Part shown: in pieces, positions 1-6,802 of the stretch
Layout of the letters: every line of letters begins with the position of its first letter
Numbering within the stretch: position 1 is the first letter of the stretch
DNA from: JALYXV01 sp963791545
Lineage (GTDB): Bacteria > Actinomycetota > Acidimicrobiia > Acidimicrobiales > Palsa-688
Direction of reading: 5' to 3'
Length of the DNA stretch: 64,000 nt
NCBI GenBank assembly: GCA_963791545.1
Contig: CAWBSR010000015.1
Span: 930,001 to 994,000, forward strand
The notes under the pieces: model-generated
Told to the model about the DNA's origin: nothing
Database searches by the model: none
The model's input: only the letters and a program-made list of their open reading frames with translations
Made by a program: the position numbers and the translations under genes

Positions 1-438
1 CGCCGGGCTCGCAAGGCGTCCCAGAAAGCCCAGAAAGCGGAATTGGCGGACCTGATTGCCCAGGCCCAGAAACTGGCCCGAGCGGCCAAGGAATCCGACC
101 TCTCGAAGCGGGCCGTGAAAGCGGCCCAGAAATCGGCGCAGAAGGCCAAAGAGGCCGACCTCGCGGGCCGCGCCCAGAAAGCCGCCCAGAAGGTCGAGCA
201 GGTGGCGGTGCCGGCCACAATCGCCGCCGGACGGGCCGCCTCGGACTGGGCCAGCACCCGGCTGGTCCCGCTCGCCAGCGCAGCCGCGGCGCAGGTGCAG
301 CAGGGCACCGGGGGCGCCCTGGAGTGGGCCCGGGACGCAGCCGGCGACGGTGCCGTGGGCCGGGTCCGCGACAGCGCCACGGTCGCCGCCCACCAGATCG
401 TGGAGCGGGCCCGCGACGCCCTACCCGTCGCGTCGTAG
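1..438 (+). CDS. Lys/Ala-rich repetitive protein, 5' end outside window
   Basis: The frame is open from base 1 to the stop at 436-438, so the true start is probably upstream; a TTG at 43 is the first possible start seen. The visible 145 codons are dominated by Ala, Lys, Gln and Arg. The first 65 or so residues repeat a loose unit of the type AQKAxEADLAxRAQKAAQK, which should form amphipathic helix; the rest is Ala-rich without a recognisable domain. No membrane segment is visible. I do not recognise the family. Low-complexity Lys/Ala helices of this kind occur in histone H1-like and granule-associated proteins, but nothing here decides between these. It sits 111 bp upstream of gcvH on the same strand. 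Confidence 0.55.
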   Translation, partial: RRARKASQKAQKAELADLIAQAQKLARAAKESDLSKRAVKAAQKSAQKAKEADLAGRAQKAAQKVEQVAVPATIAAGRAASDWASTRLVPLASAAAAQVQQGTGGALEWARDAAGDGAVGRVRDSATVAAHQIVERARDALPVAS

Positions 439-549
439 CGGTCCGCACCCCTCTGACCAGCACCTCCGTCCCTCGGGGGTCGGGCCTGGACCCCGCTTGC
501 CACCGACACGTTCACCCTGGGCGGCGGCGCGTCCAGTAGGGTCCCGGGA

Positions 550-930
550 GTGAATGTTCCCGACGATCGTCGCTATACCGCCGACCACGAGTGGGTCGCG
601 CTCGACGGCGCTCGAGCTCGGATCGGGATCACCGACTATGCCCAGGATGCGCTCGGAGACGTCGTCTTCGTTCAACTCCCCGAACGTGGGGCCAGCCTGG
701 TCGCCGGGGAATCGTTCAGCGAAGTCGAGTCCACCAAGTCGGTGTCGGACGTCTATGCACCGGTCAGCGGCACCGTGGCCGAGGTCAACAAGGACCTCGT
801 CGACACACCGGAAAGAATCAATGACGATCCGTACGGCGCCGGGTGGATATGCCTCGTTGATATGGGTGATGGCTCGGAGTACGAACGCCTGATGGACCCA
901 GAGTCGTATCGCCAGCTGATTTCGGATTAG
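550..930 (+). CDS. gcvH: Glycine cleavage system H protein
   Basis: GcvH carries the lipoyl arm that shuttles the aminomethyl group between the P, T and L proteins of the glycine cleavage complex. The 126-residue product has the usual length and opens with the family's YTADHEW segment. The lipoylation site is Lys63 in EVESTKSVSDVYAP. The GTG start at 550 is preceded by GGGAG; a TAGGGT hexamer at 537-542 could be a -10 box that would make the transcript almost leaderless. It is followed 27 bp later by garA, as in mycobacteria, while gcvT and gcvPA/PB lie 3.4 kb downstream in the same direction. No gcvL (lipoamide dehydrogenase) is present in the window. Confidence 0.95.
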   Translation: MNVPDDRRYTADHEWVALDGARARIGITDYAQDALGDVVFVQLPERGASLVAGESFSEVESTKSVSDVYAPVSGTVAEVNKDLVDTPERINDDPYGAGWICLVDMGDGSEYERLMDPESYRQLISD

Positions 931-957
931 CAATACCGTGAGGGGGACCAAACGCCG

Positions 958-1455
958 GTGACGGGCGTGTTTTGCAATCAGTGCGGACACCAGAACCCCA
1001 ATGGGTCAAACTTTTGTTCGTCCTGTGGCGCGGTGCTCGAGCATGCCCCCGAGGACGACTCGACTTCGACGACCATCACCTTCCTGCCGGTGGACGCCTC
1101 TGGTGAGGTCGGCGACGAAGAGATCTCCGTCACCATGGATGAGGTGCCCGAGGGCTTCGGCGTACTGGTGGTCAAGCGGGGGCCCAACGCCGGTTCCCGA
1201 TTCGTGCTCGAGCACGACCGGACCGAGGCGGGTCGCCACCCGGAAAGCGACATCTTCTTGGACGACATAACGGTGTCGCGGCGCCATGCCGAGTTCGTTC
1301 GCCAGAACAGCGGGTACCTCGTCCGCGACGTGGGCTCCCTGAACGGGACCTACGTCAACCGGGAGCGCATCGACGAGGGCACCCTTCGCAACGGCGATGA
1401 GGTTCAAATTGGCAAGTTCCGGCTGGTGTTCCTCGCCGGAGTCGGCGAGGCCTAG
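958..1455 (+). CDS. garA: GarA/OdhI-type FHA protein with N-terminal zinc ribbon
   Basis: GarA/OdhI proteins are phospho-switch regulators: when unphosphorylated at an N-terminal Thr they bind and control 2-oxoglutarate dehydrogenase and glutamate enzymes; when phosphorylated by PknB/PknG the FHA domain binds its own tail. The C-terminal half (about residues 68-160) matches the mycobacterial protein closely, including VVKRGPNAGSRF, AGRHPESDIFLDD, SRRHAEF, GSLNGTYVNRE and NGDEVQIGKFRLVF. A TTITF segment near residues 38-42 sits where GarA has its phosphoacceptor ETTS motif. The unusual part is residues 6-23: Cys6, Cys9, Cys20 and Cys23 form a CxxC-x10-CxxC zinc ribbon that the mycobacterial and corynebacterial proteins lack. 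GTG start; gcvH lies upstream and the MerR gene begins 3 bp downstream. Confidence 0.9.
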   Translation: MTGVFCNQCGHQNPNGSNFCSSCGAVLEHAPEDDSTSTTITFLPVDASGEVGDEEISVTMDEVPEGFGVLVVKRGPNAGSRFVLEHDRTEAGRHPESDIFLDDITVSRRHAEFVRQNSGYLVRDVGSLNGTYVNRERIDEGTLRNGDEVQIGKFRLVFLAGVGEA

Positions 1456-1458
1456 CCG

Positions 1459-2292
1459 GTGGTCGATCGAGCCCACCTCTCCATCGGGGAGGTGCTGTCG
1501 CTGCTCCGGGAGGAATTTCCCGACGTCACCATTTCCAAGATCCGCTTCCTGGAAAGCCAGGGCCTGGTCGACCCGGAGCGCACTCCCTCGGGTTATCGCA
1601 AGTTCTACGAGGAAGACGTGGAGCGGCTCCGCTGGATCCTGCGTCAACAGCGGGAGAACTTCCTTCCCCTCAAGGTGATCAAGGGTCGCCTGGTCGATCA
1701 CTCCGATGATGGTGGGCGTGATCCCGCCCCCGAGTTGATTGCCCAGTCGGGGTCCCCCGCCCCCGGCCCGACCGAGCCGCCCGCCGCCGCCTACGCCTCG
1801 GGCGAGGACCCCCCGCTGAGAGCGCCCGCGGCACCCGCCACCCCTACCGCGGCCGCCCCCGGACCCTCGCCGACGCCCGCTGCGGCCGCCCCGGCCGCCA
1901 TGGCCGCCGGTCCCTCGGGGGGCAATTACACCCTCGACGAGTTGGCCGAGGTCACCGGGCTGAGCGAGCAGTCCATCGACGAACTGGCCCGCTTCGGGCT
2001 CCTGGGCAGCCGCGACGTGGGCGGCACGGTGTATTACGACGAAGATGCCGCCACTATCGCGGCGCTGGCCGCCGGCTTCGCCCGCCACGGAATCGAAGCC
2101 CGCCACCTGCGGATGTACAAGAACGCGGCCGAGCGGGAATCCGCCCTTTTCGAACAGATCGTCATGCCGCTGGTGAAGCAGCGCAACCCCCAGGCCCGCC
2201 AGCAGGCGGCCACCGCCTTGGAGGAACTGGGGCGCCTCAGCAGTGAGATGCGTCGGGTCCTCCTGCGCCAGGCCCTGGGCAACGCCTTCTGA
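1459..2292 (+). CDS. MerR-family regulator, FtsR/Rv1828-like
   Basis: Residues 6-75 form a MerR winged helix (LSIGEVLSLL, KIRFLESQGLV, PSGYRKF). A disordered Ala/Pro/Gly linker (about residues 95-160) leads to a second folded segment starting YTLDELAEVTGLS, which itself looks like a winged helix, then a helical C-terminus. This two-part architecture and the position directly after garA match mycobacterial Rv1828 and the corynebacterial cell-division regulator FtsR. The likely role is DNA-binding transcription control; the target genes cannot be read from this window. GTG start at 1459, only 3 bp after the garA stop, implying one transcript. Confidence 0.88.
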   Translation: MVDRAHLSIGEVLSLLREEFPDVTISKIRFLESQGLVDPERTPSGYRKFYEEDVERLRWILRQQRENFLPLKVIKGRLVDHSDDGGRDPAPELIAQSGSPAPGPTEPPAAAYASGEDPPLRAPAAPATPTAAAPGPSPTPAAAAPAAMAAGPSGGNYTLDELAEVTGLSEQSIDELARFGLLGSRDVGGTVYYDEDAATIAALAAGFARHGIEARHLRMYKNAAERESALFEQIVMPLVKQRNPQARQQAATALEELGRLSSEMRRVLLRQALGNAF

Positions 2293-2341
2293 ACAGCCGG
2301 CCGATTGAGCGCGACGGCCTTCAGAGCGCCCCGGCCACCTG

Positions 2342-2926
2342 ATGGCCGCCCACCCGGGGGCCGCGACCGGGCCCCGCCAGCTGATCAGTGCCGCCGAGAT
2401 CCGCGCCGCCGTGACCCGGCTGGGCCGGGAGCTGACCGCCGCCTACCCCGGGGGCGTGCTGCTGGTCGCGGTGTTGAAGGGGAGCGTGCTGTTCCTCGCC
2501 GACCTGGTCCGGGCCGTTGGCGCCGAGGTGGACGTCGCCGTGGATTTCCTGGCCATCTCCGCCTACGCCGAGGGGACCGGGAGGGTGCGCATAGTGAAGG
2601 ACCTGGCGAACGACATCTGGGACCGCGACGTGGTCCTGGTCGAGGACATCGTCGACACCGGCCTGACCGCCACCTATGTGCTCGGGGAGCTGCGCCGGCG
2701 GGGCCCGAGGAGCGTCGCTGTTTGCACCGTGCTCGACAAGGCGGTGCGGCGACTGGTCCCGGTGCCGCTGCGGTTCGTGGGCTTCGAGATCGGCGATGAG
2801 TTTGTGATCGGCTACGGGATGGACTTCGCCGAGCGCTACCGCAACCTCGACGGCATCATGGCCGCCGACCTCCACGCCCTCCGGAACGATCCCGATGCCT
2901 ACGTCGAGGCTCTCTACACGAGGTAA
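2342..2926 (+). CDS. hpt: Hypoxanthine (guanine) phosphoribosyltransferase
   Basis: This purine salvage enzyme joins hypoxanthine or guanine to PRPP to make IMP or GMP in the cytosol. The 194-residue product carries the type I PRTase PRPP loop VVLVEDIVDTGLT (from about residue 97), the VAVLKGS loop near the N-terminus, and the base-binding region KAVRR...VGFEIGDEFVIGYG near the C-terminus. ATG start at 2342. It interrupts the conserved gcvH-garA-merR-DUF151 order, since in mycobacteria the DUF151 gene follows merR directly. It is 49 bp after the MerR gene and 9 bp before the DUF151 gene, so probably co-transcribed. Confidence 0.92.
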   Translation: MAAHPGAATGPRQLISAAEIRAAVTRLGRELTAAYPGGVLLVAVLKGSVLFLADLVRAVGAEVDVAVDFLAISAYAEGTGRVRIVKDLANDIWDRDVVLVEDIVDTGLTATYVLGELRRRGPRSVAVCTVLDKAVRRLVPVPLRFVGFEIGDEFVIGYGMDFAERYRNLDGIMAADLHALRNDPDAYVEALYTR

Positions 2927-2935
2927 GTTTCTCCC

Positions 2936-3436
2936 ATGGTCGAGATGCATCTGGCCGCCGTGCGGGTCGAGCTTCCGACAAACACGCCGATCCTGTTGTT
3001 ACAGGAGGCGGAAGGGGCGCGCCGCACCCTGCCCATCTACATCGGCGCCGCCGAGGCCACGGCCATCGCCTACGCGCTGCAGGGTGTTCCCACCGCCCGC
3101 CCCATGACCCACGACCTGATGCGCGACATCCTGGGAGAGCTGGGTGCTGTCGTCGATTGTGTCGTGATCACCGAACTACGGGAGAACACCTTTTTCGCCG
3201 AGCTGCGCATCACCCTCGGAGGCCGGCGCCACACCGTCTCCGCCCGCCCCTCCGACGCCATCGCCCTGGCGACCCGGTTGGGCACCACCATCTATGCCGA
3301 GGAGCCCCTGCTGGACGCCGAGGGCGTGGTGCTGCAACCCGACGACGAGGCCGACGCGGCGCCCGACCAGGACGAGCTGGAGCGTAAGTTCCGGGAGTTC
3401 ATCGAGGGCGTCAAGCCCGAGGACTTCAGTCCCTGA
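2936..3436 (+). CDS. DUF151 (bifunctional nuclease) family protein
   Basis: The 166-residue protein is a DUF151/BFN domain throughout residues 5-140, with the family hallmarks LLLQEAEGARRTLPIYIGAAEA, THDLMRDIL and VSARPSDAIALATR. Plant members are reported as dual DNase/RNase enzymes; the bacterial function is poorly defined, though a crystal structure of a Thermotoga member exists. It corresponds to Rv1829 of the mycobacterial gcvH-garA neighbourhood. ATG start at 2936, 9 bp downstream of hpt. An acidic tail (DDEADAAPDQDELE) follows the domain. Confidence 0.88.
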   Translation: MVEMHLAAVRVELPTNTPILLLQEAEGARRTLPIYIGAAEATAIAYALQGVPTARPMTHDLMRDILGELGAVVDCVVITELRENTFFAELRITLGGRRHTVSARPSDAIALATRLGTTIYAEEPLLDAEGVVLQPDDEADAAPDQDELERKFREFIEGVKPEDFSP

Positions 3437-3459
3437 CCCGCCGCCGCCCGCGGCGGTGA

Positions 3460-3488
3460 TTGACGCCCGCCCCCCGGCAGCGTATTCT
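3460..3488 (+). promoter_or_regulatory. Sigma-70-type promoter upstream of the second MerR gene
   Basis: TTGACG (3460-3465) and TATTCT (3483-3488) are separated by exactly 17 bp, close to the actinobacterial housekeeping consensus. Transcription would start near 3495, giving a leader of about 40 nt before the GTG at 3536. This suggests that the MerR-gcvT-gcvP part of the cluster can be transcribed independently of the gcvH part. Confidence 0.65.
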
Positions 3489-3535
3489 CAGTGACACTGG
3501 CGTAACTACGCCGCTGTGACCGAGCATGGATCGGA

Positions 3536-3970
3536 GTGAGCACATTGGCGGAGCAACCGAGCGAGGGTTTCCGAGGACCGCAGGTCTGCGCCATCGTCGG
3601 GATCACCTATCGGCAGCTGGACTATTGGGCCCGGACCGATCTACTGCGCCCGTCCATCAGTGAGGCCCGGGGCAGCGGCACCCAGCGCTGTTACTCCTAC
3701 CTCGACCTGGTGCAGCTGAAGGTGATCAAGCAACTCCTCGATGCCGGTTTCGACGTGCGCCGGGCCCGCAAGGCCATCGACTGCCTGCGCTCCAGCGGGG
3801 AGGAAATCGGCGCTGCCAACCTGGTGATCGAGAAGGACCGGGCCCTGCTGCGCTCCGGTGAGGAAATCATCGACCTGCTGCGGGGTGGCCAGGTCATGTT
3901 CAACATCACGGTGCCGATGGCCCAAGTGGTCTCCGAGGTGGACGCCGCCATCCTCGAACTGGGGGCGTGA
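3536..3970 (+). CDS. MerR-family regulator, Rv1830-like
   Basis: The 144-residue protein begins with a MerR winged helix (VCAIVGITYRQLDYWARTDLLRPS, then GTQRCYSYLDLVQLKVIKQLLDAG) and ends with a helical dimerisation and effector segment. It corresponds in position and sequence type to mycobacterial Rv1830, the second MerR gene of this conserved cluster. GTG start at 3536, preceded by GGAGTGAG. It has its own promoter (3460-3488). The start of the next gene at 3975 lies 4 bp after the stop, so the two are likely one transcript. Ligand and targets are unknown from sequence. Confidence 0.88.
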   Translation: MSTLAEQPSEGFRGPQVCAIVGITYRQLDYWARTDLLRPSISEARGSGTQRCYSYLDLVQLKVIKQLLDAGFDVRRARKAIDCLRSSGEEIGAANLVIEKDRALLRSGEEIIDLLRGGQVMFNITVPMAQVVSEVDAAILELGA

Positions 3971-3974
3971 CGCC

Positions 3975-4331
3975 GTGGGCGCAGCGGTGGACACCCCCCG
4001 CTTCGCCCACGAATCGGAGCGCCACTTCGCAGGCCTGCTCGACTTCTACGGCGTCGCCTGGGAATACGAGCCCACCGAGTTCGTCCTGGAGTGGGAGGAG
4101 GCTCGGCCCATCCAGGCCTTCCGGCCCGATTTCTACCTTCCTGCCTTCGACTTGTACATCGAGCTCACCACGCTCAACCAGCGGTTGGTGACCAAGAAGA
4201 ACCGCAAGGTGCGCCGGCTCCGGGAGCTTCATCCGGAGGTCAACATCAAGGTGCTCTACCTGCGCGATTACCTCAGTTTGCTCATGAAGTTCGGGATCGC
4301 CAAGGACTCCGAGACGACGGTAAGACGCTAG
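3975..4331 (+). CDS. Small PD-(D/E)xK nuclease-like protein
   Basis: About 118 residues from a GTG at 3975 (another GTG lies at 3987). After a Glu-rich lead (FAHESERHFAGLLDFYGV) the protein has EWEEARPIQAFRPDFYLPAFDLYIELTT, which reads like the core of a restriction-endonuclease fold: a Glu before the PD-like FRPDFYLP and then D-x-Y-I-E-L, with the nearby conserved Lys/Arg cluster VTKKNRKVRRL. I cannot confirm activity; the canonical Lys of the (D/E)xK motif is replaced by Thr, so it could be an inactive or variant nuclease fold. It is sandwiched between the MerR gene and gcvT on the same strand, which suggests co-transcription rather than a mobile origin. Confidence 0.6.
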   Translation: MGAAVDTPRFAHESERHFAGLLDFYGVAWEYEPTEFVLEWEEARPIQAFRPDFYLPAFDLYIELTTLNQRLVTKKNRKVRRLRELHPEVNIKVLYLRDYLSLLMKFGIAKDSETTVRR

Positions 4332-4352
4332 GGCACCACTAGATTGCCCGCC

Positions 4353-5441
4353 ATGAGCGCACCTGCCGAGCCGGGTGTCCGGCGCTCACCGCTCGATCGG
4401 GCCCACCGTCAGCTGGGCGCCAAAATGGTTCCCTTTGGTGGGTGGGAGATGCCTTTGGCCTATCCCGACGGGACCATTGCCGAGCACCTGGCCTGCCGCC
4501 ACCAGGCGGTGGCCTTCGACGTGAGCCACCTGGGCACCGTCCGGGTCACCGGTCCCGCCGCCTTCGACCGCATCCAGGCCTCCCTGACCAACGACCTGGC
4601 CCGGATCGGCCCGGGACGGGCCCAGTACACCCACTTGCTGGACCCCGCCGACGCCTCGGTCGTGGACGACATCATCGTGTGGTGGATCGACGACGACACC
4701 TTCGACGTCATGCCCAACGCCTCCAACACCGAGCAGGTGGTGGCCGCCCTGAGCCCGGGCGGCCAGGACGTCACCGCCGAGCGGGCCATTATCGCCATCC
4801 AGGGCCCTCACGCCCGGGAACGTCTGGTGCCCGTCGCCCCCGAGGCGGCCTCGGTGCCCCGGTTCCGGGTGCGACGGTTCCGGTGGCGCGACATCGACTG
4901 CGTGGCGGCCGGAACCGGCTACACGGGCGAGGACGGTGTGGAGGTGGCGGTCCCCGCCGGGGTGGCCGAGGAATTCTGGGACTCGGTGCTGGCCGCCGGC
5001 ATCGCGCCCGCCGGGCTCGGGGCCCGCGACACCCTGCGCCTCGAGGCCGCCCTGCCCCTGCACGGCCACGAGCTCGGAGCGGGCATCACGCCGCTCCAGG
5101 CGGGCCTCGGCTGGGTGGTCGCCTGGGACAAACCGGGCGGCTTCCCGGGCAAGGACGCCCTGGTCGCCGAGCGCGGGCGAGGGGTGGCCCGCAAGCTGGC
5201 CGGGCTCTCCACCGCGGGCCGCCGGCCGCCCCGCCAGGGCTGCCCGGTGTGCGTCGACGGCCGGGCCGCGGGTGTGGTCACCAGCGGCAACTTCTCTCCC
5301 GTCCTCGGCCACGGCATCGCCCTGGCCCTCCTGCCCCCCGACGTGGACGCCGACGCCACCATTGAGATCGAGGTGCGGGACCGATCCGTCCCGGCCACCT
5401 TGACCCCGCTGCCTTTCGTAAGGCGGGGGAACGCCGCCTGA
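4353..5441 (+). CDS. gcvT: Glycine cleavage system T protein (aminomethyltransferase)
   Basis: GcvT transfers the methylene group from the lipoyl arm of GcvH to tetrahydrofolate and releases ammonia. The 362-residue product has the standard length, with MVPFGGWEMPL and FDVSHLGTVRVTG at the N-terminus, the VVDDIIVWW and NASNTEQV segments of the folate pocket, GYTGEDGVEV in the middle, and the C-terminal barrel ending VTSGNFSPVLGHGIALAL. ATG at 4353 is chosen over the in-frame TTG at 4344. Its stop overlaps the start of gcvPA (TGATG), so translation of the two is probably coupled. Confidence 0.95.
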   Translation: MSAPAEPGVRRSPLDRAHRQLGAKMVPFGGWEMPLAYPDGTIAEHLACRHQAVAFDVSHLGTVRVTGPAAFDRIQASLTNDLARIGPGRAQYTHLLDPADASVVDDIIVWWIDDDTFDVMPNASNTEQVVAALSPGGQDVTAERAIIAIQGPHARERLVPVAPEAASVPRFRVRRFRWRDIDCVAAGTGYTGEDGVEVAVPAGVAEEFWDSVLAAGIAPAGLGARDTLRLEAALPLHGHELGAGITPLQAGLGWVVAWDKPGGFPGKDALVAERGRGVARKLAGLSTAGRRPPRQGCPVCVDGRAAGVVTSGNFSPVLGHGIALALLPPDVDADATIEIEVRDRSVPATLTPLPFVRRGNAA

Positions 5442-6802
5442 TGGGCCATTACGTCCCCCATACCGACCACGAGCTGGCCGCCATGCTGGCGTCGCTGGGC
5501 CTCGACTCCCTCGACGACCTGTTCGACTGCATTCCCGCCGCCCTGCGCCTGGCGGGCGGCCTCAACCTGGCCGACGGGCTGTCCGAGCCCGACACGCTGG
5601 CCGCCCTGGCGGATCTGGCCGGGCGCAACACCAACGGCCTGGTGTGCTTCGCGGGGGCGGGGGCCTACGACCACGGGGTGCCGGCCGCCAGCCGGGCCCT
5701 GCCGTTCCGGTCCGAGTTCGTGACCGCCTATACCCCGTACCAGCCCGAGGTGGCCCAGGGCGTGTTGCAGGCGCTGTTCGAGTACCAGACTTTGGTGGCC
5801 CGACTGACCGGGCTGCCGATCGCCAACGCCTCCCTGTATGACGGCGCCGCGGCCACCGTGGAGGCGGTCAACCTGGCCAGCGCCGCCGCCCACCGCCAGT
5901 CGGTGTGGGTGAGCGGGGGCCTGCACCCGCACTGGCGTGGCGCCCTTCGGACCTTCGCGGCCGGCAGCGGCCATCAACTGGTCGACGTGGGCCTGCGCGA
6001 CGGGGTCACAGAGTGGCCGGCAGTCGACAAGGGTGGGGAAAAGGGAGCGCCCGGCTGCTTGGTCGTGGCGTCCCCCAACTACCTCGGGTGCCTGGAGGAC
6101 ATCACCGCCGCCCGGGCGGTGGCCGATCAATACGGAGCCAAGCTGGTGGTGGCCGCCGACCCGGTGGCGGCGGGCCTGCTGCGCAGTCCCGGCGAGCAGG
6201 GCGCCGACGTGGTGGTCGGCGAGGGGCAGCCATTCGGCACCCCGCTGTCGTTCGGCGGCCCCTATCTGGGGATGTTCGCCTGCCGGAGCGAGCACATCCG
6301 CCGGCTCCCGGGGCGTCTGGTGGGCGAAACGGTCGACGTCGAAGGTCGCCGGGCCTACGTGACCACGCTGCGGGCCCGGGAGCAGGACATCCGCCGGGAA
6401 AAGGCGTCGTCCAACGTGTGCACCAACCAGACCCTCATCGCGGTGTGCTGCATGGTGCAGCTGTCCTGGCTCGGGACCGGGGGACTACGGGAGCTGGCGC
6501 TGCGCTGCGCCCGGGCCACCCGCTACACCCGGGAGGCGCTGCTGGCCATTCCCGGCGTGGAGCCGCTGGCCACTGGCGTCACCCTGCGGGAGTTCGCGGT
6601 CCGCCTGCCGGCCGACCCGGTCACGGTGGTGGAGCGCATGGCCGAGGAGGGGTACCTGGCGGGAGTGCCAGTGGGGGTGCCCGGCGGGATCGCCACCGAC
6701 GCCGGGGAGGGCCGCGACGGCCTGCTGGTGGCGGCCACGGAGCGACGCACCCGGGCCCAGATCGACGCCTACGCGGCCGCCATGGAAAAGGTGCTGGCAT
6801 GA
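5441..6802 (+). CDS. gcvPA: Glycine dehydrogenase (decarboxylating) subunit 1
   Basis: This is the alpha half of the split P protein, which decarboxylates glycine and passes the aminomethyl group to GcvH. The 453-residue product starts YVPHTDHELAAMLASLG and contains FCFAGAGAYDH-type and FRSEFVTAYTPYQPEVAQG segments, the NASLYDGAAA loop and QDIRREKASSNVCTNQ, all typical of GcvPA. The start overlaps the gcvT stop and the stop overlaps the gcvPB start (ATGA), indicating one coupled operon. A split P protein differs from the fused P protein of mycobacteria. Confidence 0.95.
   Translation: MGHYVPHTDHELAAMLASLGLDSLDDLFDCIPAALRLAGGLNLADGLSEPDTLAALADLAGRNTNGLVCFAGAGAYDHGVPAASRALPFRSEFVTAYTPYQPEVAQGVLQALFEYQTLVARLTGLPIANASLYDGAAATVEAVNLASAAAHRQSVWVSGGLHPHWRGALRTFAAGSGHQLVDVGLRDGVTEWPAVDKGGEKGAPGCLVVASPNYLGCLEDITAARAVADQYGAKLVVAADPVAAGLLRSPGEQGADVVVGEGQPFGTPLSFGGPYLGMFACRSEHIRRLPGRLVGETVDVEGRRAYVTTLRAREQDIRREKASSNVCTNQTLIAVCCMVQLSWLGTGGLRELALRCARATRYTREALLAIPGVEPLATGVTLREFAVRLPADPVTVVERMAEEGYLAGVPVGVPGGIATDAGEGRDGLLVAATERRTRAQIDAYAAAMEKVLA

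Noticed and set aside
439..549. Glycine riboswitch upstream of gcvH.
   Set aside because: Only 111 bp are available and no tandem aptamer-like conserved core is visible; the same holds for the gap before gcvT.
1006..2106. 366-codon minus-strand frame opposite garA and the MerR gene.
   Set aside because: Low-complexity Gly/Arg antisense translation; both plus-strand genes are clear.
4919..6295. Long open frame on the minus strand opposite gcvT/gcvPA.
   Set aside because: Composition is that of an antisense shadow in GC-rich DNA; the plus strand carries clear enzyme motifs.
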